Source of the DNA: JBBTDV01 sp038042605
GTDB lineage: Bacteria > Bdellovibrionota > UBA1018
Direction: 5' to 3'
DNA: 35,737 nucleotides
NCBI GenBank assembly: GCA_964358645.1
Contig: CAYHPW010000026.1
Coordinates: 1 to 35,737 of the forward strand
The number at the start of each line of letters is the position of its first letter. The stretch's first letter is position 1. A program made the translations under genes and the position numbers. The notes under the pieces were generated by a model, which was given only the letters and a program-made list of their open reading frames with translations, was not told where the DNA came from and searched no databases. Of the stretch, positions 7,444 to 15,366 are shown one piece after another.

Positions 7444-8371
7444 ACTATTCGAAGCTACCAAGTACGCAGGCGGTGGTATGCAGCCTGCCGGGTTCCCGCC
7501 TTTGCCTGAGGATTGGGAGTCACAGTGGACAACATTCCAAGCAGACTTAGTTTCGATATTCATGGTCACTCATCACAAGAAGAAGTGGAACACACCTCGC
7601 GTGTTGCTTGTGATACACGGCCTGGGTGAACATGGCGGCAGATACCTGCACTTTCCACATTATCTGAAAAATGTCGTTGATGCAGTTGCCTGTATGGATT
7701 TGCGCGGGCATGGGCGCTCGGAGGGCGTGCGCGGGCATGTCGATGATTTTAATCTTTACGTGGATGATGTTGCCAAGGCCATAAGTCTTCTTGATGAGGA
7801 GCTGAAGCGGCGTTTCGGTGGTTCCGAGATTCATGTTCTTGGTCACAGCATGGGCGGGTTAGTGCTTCTGCGGCTTTTGTTGAAGAAGGGAAATCTACCG
7901 ATCAAGTCTGCCGCAGTTTCCGCCCCGCTCCTTGGCATCAGGTCATCGGTCAATGCTGTTAAAAAATCTGCAGTCACGTTGTTGTCAAAAATGTGGGGGA
8001 CATTTCATTTAACATCAGGTTTGAATTCAGCCAAGATCTCCCATGATCCTGCCGTAGTTAAGGCATATGACACTGACCGCCTGGTGCACAAGAAGGTGAC
8101 GCCTAAGTTCTTTGTGAGTCTTCAGGCCGCCATATTGGATACTGTTCAACGAACGGCTGGCATAAAGCCGCCGCTGCTTTTTCTTGTGCCTCTTGCTGAT
8201 GAAATCGTGGGCCCTGACAAAACGATAACGTTCTTCAATGAATTAAAACACCGGAACAAGCGCATAAAGATGTATAAAGATTTTTTTCACGAGAGCTTCA
8301 ATGAAGTCGGCAAGGAACAGGCATTCCATGATCTTGAGGAATGGATCGGGATGTGGCGTGATGGTGGCTGA
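7430..8371 (+). CDS. Alpha/beta hydrolase (monoacylglycerol lipase / S33-like family)
   Basis: 313 residues with the full alpha/beta-hydrolase signature: oxyanion strand VIHGLGEHGGRY (61-72), DLRGHGRSEG (90-99), nucleophile elbow GHSMGG with Ser140, acid Asp257 in LADEIV, and His287 in FFHESFNE. The HGLGEHGGRY and RGHGRSEG motifs place it with the Hydrolase_4/monoglyceride lipase group, which cleaves esters of lysolipids or monoacylglycerols; the true substrate is not evident. There is no signal peptide, so it acts in the cytoplasm or on the inner face of the membrane. It starts 14 bases inside the GYF-PilZ gene and overlaps pyrE, so all three are co-transcribed. Confidence 0.92.
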   Translation: MEVTELFEATKYAGGGMQPAGFPPLPEDWESQWTTFQADLVSIFMVTHHKKKWNTPRVLLVIHGLGEHGGRYLHFPHYLKNVVDAVACMDLRGHGRSEGVRGHVDDFNLYVDDVAKAISLLDEELKRRFGGSEIHVLGHSMGGLVLLRLLLKKGNLPIKSAAVSAPLLGIRSSVNAVKKSAVTLLSKMWGTFHLTSGLNSAKISHDPAVVKAYDTDRLVHKKVTPKFFVSLQAAILDTVQRTAGIKPPLLFLVPLADEIVGPDKTITFFNELKHRNKRIKMYKDFFHESFNEVGKEQAFHDLEEWIGMWRDGG

Positions 8372-8933
8372 TTCTTCCACCATGAAGCTGCAGCTTGCTA
8401 ATCTGGTAAGAAAACTAAGCTATCGTGAAGGTGATTTCTTACTGGCCTCTGGGAAGCGGAGTTCGTTTTATATTGATCTTAAGGCCACGACCCTACACCC
8501 AGAAGCCGCAAATCTGATCGGAAAACTTGCTGTCGCTAAGGTGAATGATTTAGGGCTTATGATTGCTGGCGTCGGCGGGTTAACGCTTGGCGCGGATCCG
8601 CTTGCAACGGCCGTATCGCTTGCGGCATGGCAGGAGGGTATGTTCTGGCCAGCCTTCATAGTGCGCAAGGACGCAAAGGATCACGGAACATCAAGATACA
8701 TAGAGGGTGTTGAAAATATCCAGTTAGGCGCGAAGCTTTTGGTCCTTGAGGATGTGGTCACCACCGGAGGATCAAGCCTCAAGGCTGTAGAGCGTTTGCG
8801 TGAATCCGGGTTTGATCCAGTGGCCGTGCTCGCGGTGGTTGATCGCGAGGAGGGCGGCGCCAAGGCGATCGCGGATGCCGGTATGCAGTTCATAAGCCTG
8901 CTCACGCTTCGGGATGTGCGTGAGTCGCGGTAG
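8361..8933 (+). CDS. pyrE: Orotate phosphoribosyltransferase
   Basis: Catalyses orotate + PRPP to OMP + pyrophosphate in pyrimidine synthesis. Numbering from ATG 8361: the substrate loop RKDAKDHG (102-109) carries the catalytic-loop lysines, and the PRPP-binding loop is LVLEDVVTTGGSS (127-139); FYIDLK near residues 36-41 is also typical. The length of 190 residues is slightly short but complete for a bacterial PyrE. The open frame extends upstream to 8301, but that part lies in the hydrolase gene and does not look like PyrE; ATG 8361 gives an 11-base overlap, and ATG 8382 is a possible shorter start. Having pyrE behind a PilZ/hydrolase pair rather than with pyrF or other pyr genes is unusual. 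Confidence 0.93.
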   Translation: MVADSSTMKLQLANLVRKLSYREGDFLLASGKRSSFYIDLKATTLHPEAANLIGKLAVAKVNDLGLMIAGVGGLTLGADPLATAVSLAAWQEGMFWPAFIVRKDAKDHGTSRYIEGVENIQLGAKLLVLEDVVTTGGSSLKAVERLRESGFDPVAVLAVVDREEGGAKAIADAGMQFISLLTLRDVRESR

Positions 8934-8951
8934 TTGGTAATAAAACGGTTT

Positions 8952-11135
8952 TTAGCTCTTCTTACTCCCGCCGCTTAAAATCCACTTCCGTCCGGTTGAA
9001 TAGACCAGTAGAGCCATGACGCCGAATGCGACGTATGGGACCCACTGGCTTGAGGCTAGTTCCGGAAACACCTTGCTTAGATCAAGTGATGTAACCCACT
9101 TTTCTTTGAGCGAAAAAATGGCAATGCTTATTCCAGCGATGGCCCCGCCAGCGATCAAGCCCGATGACAGGAGCACGCCGGGGGAACTCTCGGTGTCTTT
9201 TCCAAGATCTTTCGTCCGCAATGAGCGATCCACCAGCCAGCGGATAATGCCGCCGAAAAAGATCGGCATCGATGCTGAAATCGGAAGGTAAACCCCCACT
9301 GCAAAAGGCAGTGACGAGATTCCGCAAAATTCAAGCACGATAGCGATGAATACGCCTATCAGCACCAGGCTCCATGGTAGTTTTTGCGTCAGTATGCCGT
9401 CGATGATGAGCGACATAAGGCGCGCCTTTGGTGCTTCGTACTTCTGTACCGCTGTGCCGTCATCGCGTGTTTTTAGTACGCCGTTTATGCCAGGGTCGAC
9501 GAAGTAAGCGAGTTTGCCATGGGTGTCGACCAAGTATTTTCCGGCTGCCACTTCACCTACTGGATCAGTGAGATGGAGAACGGCGTATTCATTCTGATCT
9601 CTTTCTGCATCCGGTCCCTTAAGTTTCTCATTTGCAGTCAAGGAAGAGGTAGGTGCGGTGAAATTTGGATAATCAACCTTGTGATAAATAGTTGAGGCGT
9701 CATTAAGGAGAAGAAGCGTGTAGCCTATCACCAGCGCCGAGGTCAAGGCGCCAACTAACAGCGCTAGCTGCTGTGAGCGGGGGGTCGCGCCAACTAGAAA
9801 ACCAGTCTTCAAGTCCTGCGAGGTTGTGCCGCCATTCGAGGCCGCGATGCAAACGACTGCGGCTATGCTGAGCGCGGCAACGCGGTACTGCGGTCCCACC
9901 CAGCCCATTATTACAAAGGCCAGGCAGGTAAGGAGCAGCGTCGCGACAGTCATGCCGGAGATCGGGTTTGACGACGAGCCTATCTCACCGGTGATGCGAG
10001 ACGAAACAGTGACGAACAGGAACCCAAACAGAATGATAAGAAGCGCGCCTAGCAGGTTTACGTGTAAGGTTGGGGCAAACCAGATTGCAAGCACGAGACC
10101 GAGCGATCCTCCGCCCACCCATTTCAGCGGGATGTCGCGCTCCGTGCGTGGAGAAAGTGAGCGGGTGATCCGGACCCCCGTGGCTTTCAGGCTAGCAAAA
10201 CCAGCGGCGAACGATTTAATGATCGTAGGGAGGCTTTGGAACAGGCTGATTATGCCGCCAGCGGCAACCGCGCCTGCGCCGATGTAAAGCACATAGTTTT
10301 TCCATACCTCGTGCGTTGACATATCGGATATGAGCTTTGTGGCGGGGAACAGCGGTTCCTTCAACCCTCCGCCAAATAGCATGATCGCCGGGATCAGCAC
10401 GAAAGATGAGAGCACGCCGCCTGCCACCATGATCGACGCGATCCGTGGGCCGATTATGTAACCAACACCAAGTAGCTCCGGTGAAACCTCGGTTGAAAAA
10501 GTCGAACCTTTATACCAAGTGATCGCCTTTTCGGGGACGTCCTGCCACAGCTTGAGTGCGACGTTCATGAATTTGTAAATGAAGCCTATACCGAACCCAG
10601 CGAAGACTGTTTTGGCGTTTGTCCCGCCTTGTTCGCCTACGATGAGCACCTCGGCGCAGGCAGTGCCTTCCGGATACTTAAGCTTGCCATGCCCCTTTAC
10701 AATCAGCGCCCAGCGAAGCGGGATCATCATTAGAACCCCGAGCAATCCGCCGAGTATCGCTACCAGCATGACTCGCGTGATTTCCATGTCATACCCGAGG
10801 ATCAGGAGAGCCGGCATGGTGACCGCGACGCCGAAAGCTATTGATTCACCAGCCGAACCGGTGGTTTGGACGATGTTGTTTTCTAATATGCTTGCCTGGC
10901 GGAAGCCGAAGATCTTTGAAAATGCCTTGAAAATCGTGATCGACAGGACCGCGACCGGGATCGATGCGCTTACCGTCATCCCGACTTTGAGCGCTAGGTA
11001 AAGCGACGAGGCGCCGAACACAATGCCAAGTACAATGCCAAGAAGGATCGGTACTATGCCTAATTCTGGTATGATCCGTTCGTTAGGGATGAATGGTTTG
11101 TGAGCGACAAGTTCGTCATTTATATGGTGTTGCAT
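8952..11135 (-). CDS. OPT-family oligopeptide transporter
   Basis: 727 residues, mostly hydrophobic helices (roughly 15-16 membrane segments), with family hallmarks: NNIVQTTGSAGESIAFG near residue 86, the KYPEGTACAEVL motif near 160, and SSSNPISGMT in the second half. These match the prokaryotic OPT transporters that carry oligopeptides or metal-chelate compounds across the inner membrane. A hydrophilic stretch of about 100 residues between membrane segments (roughly 490-590) is probably an extramembrane loop. The ribosome site GAGGAGA is nine bases before ATG. It lies downstream of glgP in the same direction with a 115-base gap, so it may have its own promoter. Peptide uptake would suit a predatory or proteolytic lifestyle. 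Confidence 0.95.
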   Translation of the reverse strand: MQHHINDELVAHKPFIPNERIIPELGIVPILLGIVLGIVFGASSLYLALKVGMTVSASIPVAVLSITIFKAFSKIFGFRQASILENNIVQTTGSAGESIAFGVAVTMPALLILGYDMEITRVMLVAILGGLLGVLMMIPLRWALIVKGHGKLKYPEGTACAEVLIVGEQGGTNAKTVFAGFGIGFIYKFMNVALKLWQDVPEKAITWYKGSTFSTEVSPELLGVGYIIGPRIASIMVAGGVLSSFVLIPAIMLFGGGLKEPLFPATKLISDMSTHEVWKNYVLYIGAGAVAAGGIISLFQSLPTIIKSFAAGFASLKATGVRITRSLSPRTERDIPLKWVGGGSLGLVLAIWFAPTLHVNLLGALLIILFGFLFVTVSSRITGEIGSSSNPISGMTVATLLLTCLAFVIMGWVGPQYRVAALSIAAVVCIAASNGGTTSQDLKTGFLVGATPRSQQLALLVGALTSALVIGYTLLLLNDASTIYHKVDYPNFTAPTSSLTANEKLKGPDAERDQNEYAVLHLTDPVGEVAAGKYLVDTHGKLAYFVDPGINGVLKTRDDGTAVQKYEAPKARLMSLIIDGILTQKLPWSLVLIGVFIAIVLEFCGISSLPFAVGVYLPISASMPIFFGGIIRWLVDRSLRTKDLGKDTESSPGVLLSSGLIAGGAIAGISIAIFSLKEKWVTSLDLSKVFPELASSQWVPYVAFGVMALLVYSTGRKWILSGGSKKS

Positions 11136-11250
11136 GGCGCGGTTTCTCCTCGCCTCAATCTATAGCGCATATTTTTTAATTCACAGGAAAAAATCAAAAA
11201 TGAAACTGTACGCCGACAATACCCCCAGCCAAAACCTACTACGGCCAGGG

Positions 11251-13815
11251 TTATTTGTTGTGATTGCCAGATAGAGTGGATCTCATCAGCGCTAACTCTT
11301 CGAAGTTGTGGACTGTAAGCTCGTGTCGGTTGTAGTGCCTGATTTTCTCTGGCCCGATTCCCCAGATTTCTTGGGCGTATTCGCGAATAGTGCGATCGCT
11401 AGAGAACTTGCCCATGCTCGCCGTGTTGATAATTGATTTACGTGCCCATTTTTCAGGCTCAAGATAAAGCTTGTCTACTTCGTTCTGGCAAGCGATGTAA
11501 GAAGTGTAATCGGCAAGTAGCATGTAATGGTCGATCCCTAGCAAGTTGTCTACGATTGGCTTGAAAATATTTCTATCACCGTGTGAGAACACACCATCAC
11601 CTATCATGTCGATTGCTTGCTTGAGGTCTAGATTGCGAGCGTAATAGTCATAGGGGCGATACCCTGATCGTTTAAGGTTTCCCACTTGCTCCGCATTCAA
11701 TCCAAAGATGAAGATGTTCTCGCGTCCAACCTCTTCCATGATCTCGATGTTCGCGCCATCGAGTGTTCCGATCGTGAGTGCCCCATTAAGGGCGTATTTC
11801 ATGTTGCCGGTTCCAGAAGCTTCTGTGCCTGCTGTTGAAATTTGTTCAGACAGGTCTGAAGCGGGATAGAGCACCTCGCCAATTGAAACATTATAGTTGG
11901 GAATGAAAACTACTTTGAGAAGCTTGTTTGCAACTGCATCGTTATTGATGACCGCACCTACGGAGTTGATCAAGCGTATAATCAGCTTTGCCATGAAATA
12001 AGAAGGTGCTGCTTTGCCGCTGAAGATTATCACTCTAGGGGCCATATCCAGTGGTAGGCTACCTTGCGCATACATCTTGATTCGATTGTAGCGAGTGATT
12101 GCGTGTAAAACGCTTAAGAGTTGCCGCTTATATTCGTGGATGCGCTTGGTTTGACAATCAAACATTGCGTCAGTAGAGACATCAATCTTGGTTTGTTGAA
12201 GGATGAGCTCAGATAACCGCTTCTTATTGTGTCGTTTGACCTCGGTCCACTGCTTAAGAAAGGTTTGATCATCGCAGAGATCCCTTAATTTATGGAGGTC
12301 ATCGAGATTGGTGATCCAGCTAGAACCGATCTTTGAAGTGATGAGATCGGCGAGACTTTGATTCGCGTGTTTGAGCCAGCGGCGCTGTGTGATTCCGTTA
12401 GTCTTATTGTTGAAGCGTTCGGGCCAGAGTTCGTAAAAGTCACGAAACAACTCTTTCTTAAGAATTTTGGTATGAAGCTCTGAGACACCATTTATTGAGT
12501 GGCTGCCTACAATAGCAAGATGAGCCATGCGTATGTGCTTTTCGCCATCCTCACCAACAATCGACATGCGCCGTAAGCGGTCACGATCCTTCGGGAAGCG
12601 TGAAGCGACCTCATCAAGGAAAAAGTGGTTGATCTGAAAAATAATTTGAAGATGACGTGGCAGGATATATTCAAGCATTTGCACGGGCCACTTTTCAAGC
12701 GCTTCAGACATGATGGTGTGGTTGGTGTAGCCAAAAGTCTTGAACGAAATATCCCAAGCCGCCTGCCAGGAGAGCCTGTGTTCGTCTAGAAGGATTCGCA
12801 TCAGTTCTGGAATGGCGAGAGTCGGGTGCGTATCATTGAGATGGATCGCCACCTTTTTCGGAAGCAGACTGAGATCCGAGTGCTTCTTTGCGAATCGATA
12901 AAAAATATCTCGAACTGTAGCCGAGGCCAGAAAGTATTCCTGGCGTAACCTAAGTTCTTTCCCTTCCAGCTTGTGGTCTGCGGGGTAGAGGACCTTGGAG
13001 ATGTTCTCGCTTTTCATCTTGGACTCGACCGCACCTAAGTAATTACCTTCGTTAAATGATTCTAACTCGAATTCACGCGATGATTTTGCGCTCCACAAGC
13101 GTAGCGTGTTGACTGTATTATTTCCGTAACCAGGGACCGGTACATCGAAAGCTAGTGCCATCACGTCATGGGTATCAATCCAGGAGTAGCGGGTCTGGCC
13201 GTTCTCATCGGTGTATTGAGCCACCCGGCCCTGATACTGAATCTTATGCAAGTGTTCCTGGCGCACGAATTCCCACGGATTGGTGTATCGTAGCCAACTA
13301 TCAGGTGATTCGGATTGTGCGCCGTCCATGATTTTCTGGAAAAACATCCCGTACTCATACCTGATTCCGTATCCATACGCGGGCAAGTTCATTGTCGCCA
13401 TGGAATCAAGAAAACAGGCCGCAAGACGTCCAAGACCACCGTTACCGAGGCCGGCGTCCCACTCTAGCTCGAGGAGTTCTTTGATATTAATCCCCATCTC
13501 TTTGAGAGCCATCTCACATTGGTCCATGATGCCAAGATTGATCAAGCTGTTTCCTAGGGTGCGTCCCATCAGAAACTCCATTGAGATGTAATACACTCGC
13601 TTTGCATCATTAACGTAATAGGATTGCTGAGTATCAAGCCAGCCTTCTACAAGCAGATCTCGTACGGAGTACGCCAAGGCACGATAAAGATCGGCCTTCG
13701 TGGCTGAATACTTGTCCTTGACCAAGGTATACTGGATATGTCGCATGTATGAACATTGCAGATCTGCGATCGTGGGTTTTGATGAGTTGACGGGAGTTTT
13801 ATCGTGTTTCGACAA
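11251..13815 (-). CDS. glgP: Glycogen/starch phosphorylase
   Basis: Releases glucose-1-phosphate from alpha-1,4-glucan chains using pyridoxal phosphate. The PLP segment TEASGTGNMKYALNGA is intact with the Schiff-base lysine at residue 673; YYISMEFLMGRTLGNSL and GNGGLGRLAACFLDS near the N-terminus are also diagnostic. Length 854 residues is normal for the family (815-850). The start is TTG at 13815, supported by GAAAGGA nine bases upstream; no ATG gives a full N-terminus. No other glycogen genes (glgA, glgB, glgC) are next to it. A gap of 313 bases separates it from the divergent gene at 14129. Confidence 0.97.
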   Translation of the reverse strand: MSKHDKTPVNSSKPTIADLQCSYMRHIQYTLVKDKYSATKADLYRALAYSVRDLLVEGWLDTQQSYYVNDAKRVYYISMEFLMGRTLGNSLINLGIMDQCEMALKEMGINIKELLELEWDAGLGNGGLGRLAACFLDSMATMNLPAYGYGIRYEYGMFFQKIMDGAQSESPDSWLRYTNPWEFVRQEHLHKIQYQGRVAQYTDENGQTRYSWIDTHDVMALAFDVPVPGYGNNTVNTLRLWSAKSSREFELESFNEGNYLGAVESKMKSENISKVLYPADHKLEGKELRLRQEYFLASATVRDIFYRFAKKHSDLSLLPKKVAIHLNDTHPTLAIPELMRILLDEHRLSWQAAWDISFKTFGYTNHTIMSEALEKWPVQMLEYILPRHLQIIFQINHFFLDEVASRFPKDRDRLRRMSIVGEDGEKHIRMAHLAIVGSHSINGVSELHTKILKKELFRDFYELWPERFNNKTNGITQRRWLKHANQSLADLITSKIGSSWITNLDDLHKLRDLCDDQTFLKQWTEVKRHNKKRLSELILQQTKIDVSTDAMFDCQTKRIHEYKRQLLSVLHAITRYNRIKMYAQGSLPLDMAPRVIIFSGKAAPSYFMAKLIIRLINSVGAVINNDAVANKLLKVVFIPNYNVSIGEVLYPASDLSEQISTAGTEASGTGNMKYALNGALTIGTLDGANIEIMEEVGRENIFIFGLNAEQVGNLKRSGYRPYDYYARNLDLKQAIDMIGDGVFSHGDRNIFKPIVDNLLGIDHYMLLADYTSYIACQNEVDKLYLEPEKWARKSIINTASMGKFSSDRTIREYAQEIWGIGPEKIRHYNRHELTVHNFEELALMRSTLSGNHNK

Positions 13816-14128
13816 GGCTACGCGTCCTTTCAGATCGTTTATTAATTATCGAAAGTTTATCGAGCTGTGTGAATAATGCAATGTTTTTAACCCTGATATT
13901 CTATGAACACTACATACGTTATTGTAATGAACTGACATTACTGACAGAAGCTTATTATTTGATGGTAGTTTAAAAACTCTTCAAATTTCATTAAATTACA
14001 CATAGTATTAAATTTATTGCGCAGCGCAATAAATTATTATATACAACCACCTGTTTACGTTATTAACGATCTTAGATTGTCAGGCGAGATGGTCTCTCCT
14101 ACGAATCTGGGACTTACAGAGGTTTTTT
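13816..14128. other. Divergent intergenic region, AT-rich, no gene seen
   Basis: Carries the leader of glgP (minus strand) and of the small exported gene at 14129. No credible coding frame is present. Visible structure: a 25-bp palindrome at 14011-14035, a smaller palindrome CGTTA-T-TAACG at 14058-14068, and TACGTTATT twice (13915 and 14056). Promoters for both sides must lie here, but I cannot place them with confidence. Confidence 0.7.
14011..14035. promoter_or_regulatory. 25-bp palindrome, candidate operator or hairpin
   Basis: AATTTATTGCGC (14011-14022) and GCGCAATAAATT (14024-14035) are perfect inverted arms around one A. As DNA it is a strong dimeric-regulator site; as RNA it forms an 11-bp stem with a CAG loop. 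No U-tract follows on either strand beyond the AT-rich arm itself, so an operator is at least as likely as a terminator. It is about 95 bases before the start at 14129. Confidence 0.6.
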
Positions 14129-14566
14129 ATGAAACTTATAAATTCAATTTTGACCATTTTAACTTTCACAACATTAGCCTTTGCTGATCAAAAGCCATCT
14201 TACACTCTTGACAGCAAAGAGATAATTGGGACCTACACTAACCCCTCTAATAAAACAGATAAAGCAGAAGTTATAAAAAACAAACAAAAGATAACCGTTA
14301 ATTTCCCAGATGAAGGCGTGGAAGCCGTTGTTTACGAAAAAGAAGGTAAACTTCTTTTCTCAACAGGTGTGTTAGATAGTGGTGAATGTGATGACCCGGG
14401 TTGTAGAGTACTTGTAAAAATCACAGGTATTATTTATCCAAAAGAAATTAAAAACCAATGGGTCCCTACAGTAAAGGCTACGTTTGTTCATAACTATTTG
14501 CACCCTGAATATGACGGCGACTCAGAAGGTGAAGAAAAAACAACAGAACATTATTTTAAAAAGTAG
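14129..14566 (+). CDS. Small exported protein of unknown function
   Basis: 145 residues with a clear signal peptide (core INSILTILTFTTLAFA, cleavage after AFA near residue 19). The mature part is Lys/Glu-rich and probably beta-stranded; two cysteines in GECDDPGC could form a short disulphide loop. AGAGG lies upstream of the ATG. The gene is visibly AT-richer than the housekeeping genes on the left. The next gene follows after 31 bases and is probably co-transcribed. No family recognised. Confidence 0.7.
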   Translation: MKLINSILTILTFTTLAFADQKPSYTLDSKEIIGTYTNPSNKTDKAEVIKNKQKITVNFPDEGVEAVVYEKEGKLLFSTGVLDSGECDDPGCRVLVKITGIIYPKEIKNQWVPTVKATFVHNYLHPEYDGDSEGEEKTTEHYFKK

Positions 14567-14597
14567 CAGCCCGATTTTGACGATAAGGAGCCTTTAT

Positions 14598-15050
14598 ATG
14601 AAACGCTTTTTAGGATTGATTGCACTAACAAATATCTTAATTTTAGCCCTGTTCTTATCCCCAGGAAAAGCTGACGGCAAATCTCTCACTTTAGATAATA
14701 TTTTTCTTGTGTATGCTGACCTAAAATATTGGGAACCTGGTGATCGGGAATTTTATTTTCCACGAGCTGGCGAGGTCTTTTACGGGTTCCGTCCTTTAAG
14801 TGGCGTAAGTATTTCTGTTTCAGAAAATTGCAAGAAGCACATGTCCGTTGCTGGCGAATTAAGATCCTCAAATATTGTTTTACGTTGTTCCCCAAATGGT
14901 GACGTGGATAAAACATTTATATTTGCCACTTCATCAAAAAATTGGACCAACGATGAAGATATTGTTGAAGCCACATCGTTTACTTTTAGTGATAAAGTGA
15001 GTTTAAAACAAATTTCATCCAGTTCTTATTCGCTTGTGATCGAAGAATAA
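14598..15050 (+). CDS. Small exported protein of unknown function
   Basis: 150 residues. The start at ATG 14598 is set by AAGGAG eight bases upstream and by the signal peptide that follows (core LGLIALTNILILALFL, cleavage near GKADG). The longer open frame from 14484 overlaps the preceding gene out of frame and lacks a ribosome site. The mature part has two cysteines about 20 residues apart (in SENC and LRCSP), many aromatic residues and a likely beta-rich fold. It probably forms a pair with the preceding gene. No family recognised. Confidence 0.68.
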   Translation: MKRFLGLIALTNILILALFLSPGKADGKSLTLDNIFLVYADLKYWEPGDREFYFPRAGEVFYGFRPLSGVSISVSENCKKHMSVAGELRSSNIVLRCSPNGDVDKTFIFATSSKNWTNDEDIVEATSFTFSDKVSLKQISSSSYSLVIEE

Positions 15051-15302
15051 TTTATTGTTGGTTGTATCGCCCAGCGTATCGGATTTTATAAATGTGAAAT
15101 AGCTGTAGAAAAAGCTCATAGCGGCCAATGCCGCCATTTGGCTGTTGATTGCTGATGTCATTAACTGCCGCATCTCCTCATTCCCATTTACTGAAACAGA
15201 GACATCATTAGCTGTAACTATATCCGCCACGCTACTCGTGACCGTTGATCCGTTAATACTAACACTCACGTCATTTACTCCAGTTGAAGATGGCGGATAC
15301 AA
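15015..15302 (-). CDS. Doubtful small ORF, antisense overlap at its 3' end
   Basis: 95 codons opening with TTG just after an upstream in-frame stop, with no ribosome site. In favour: the translation has an ordinary composition with a repeated NDVSVSxNG motif (about residues 10-18 and 32-40) and a plausible amphipathic C-terminal half. Against: poor start, no family, and 36 bases of overlap with the end of the convergent gene. It could be a gene remnant. Listed because it is the only coding signal in the 316-base gap. Confidence 0.25.
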   Translation of the reverse strand: MYPPSSTGVNDVSVSINGSTVTSSVADIVTANDVSVSVNGNEEMRQLMTSAINSQMAALAAMSFFYSYFTFIKSDTLGDTTNNKLFFDHKRIRTG

Positions 15303-15366
15303 CGTGATAATGTATCATTCATGACACATCTAGCGAACAGGAGGAAATAGGCCTAGAGTATAGCTA
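15051..15366. other. Intergenic stretch with one doubtful minus-strand ORF
   Basis: Apart from the doubtful ORF at 15015-15302 I see no gene. A small dyad, TGATA-ATG-TATCA, lies at 15305-15317. A strong ribosome-like AGGAGG lies at 15339-15344, but it is 22 bases from the next start and an in-frame TAG at 15361 separates the two. Confidence 0.5.

Noticed and set aside
8301..8360. Longer N-terminus for pyrE
   Set aside because: The extra codons lie in the hydrolase gene in another frame and do not resemble PyrE; ATG 8361 or 8382 fits the family better.
9826..10287. Long plus-strand ORF (153 codons) inside the OPT transporter
   Set aside because: Antisense to a well-supported gene, rich in Pro/Arg/Thr as expected from the reverse of hydrophobic codons, and without ribosome site or family.
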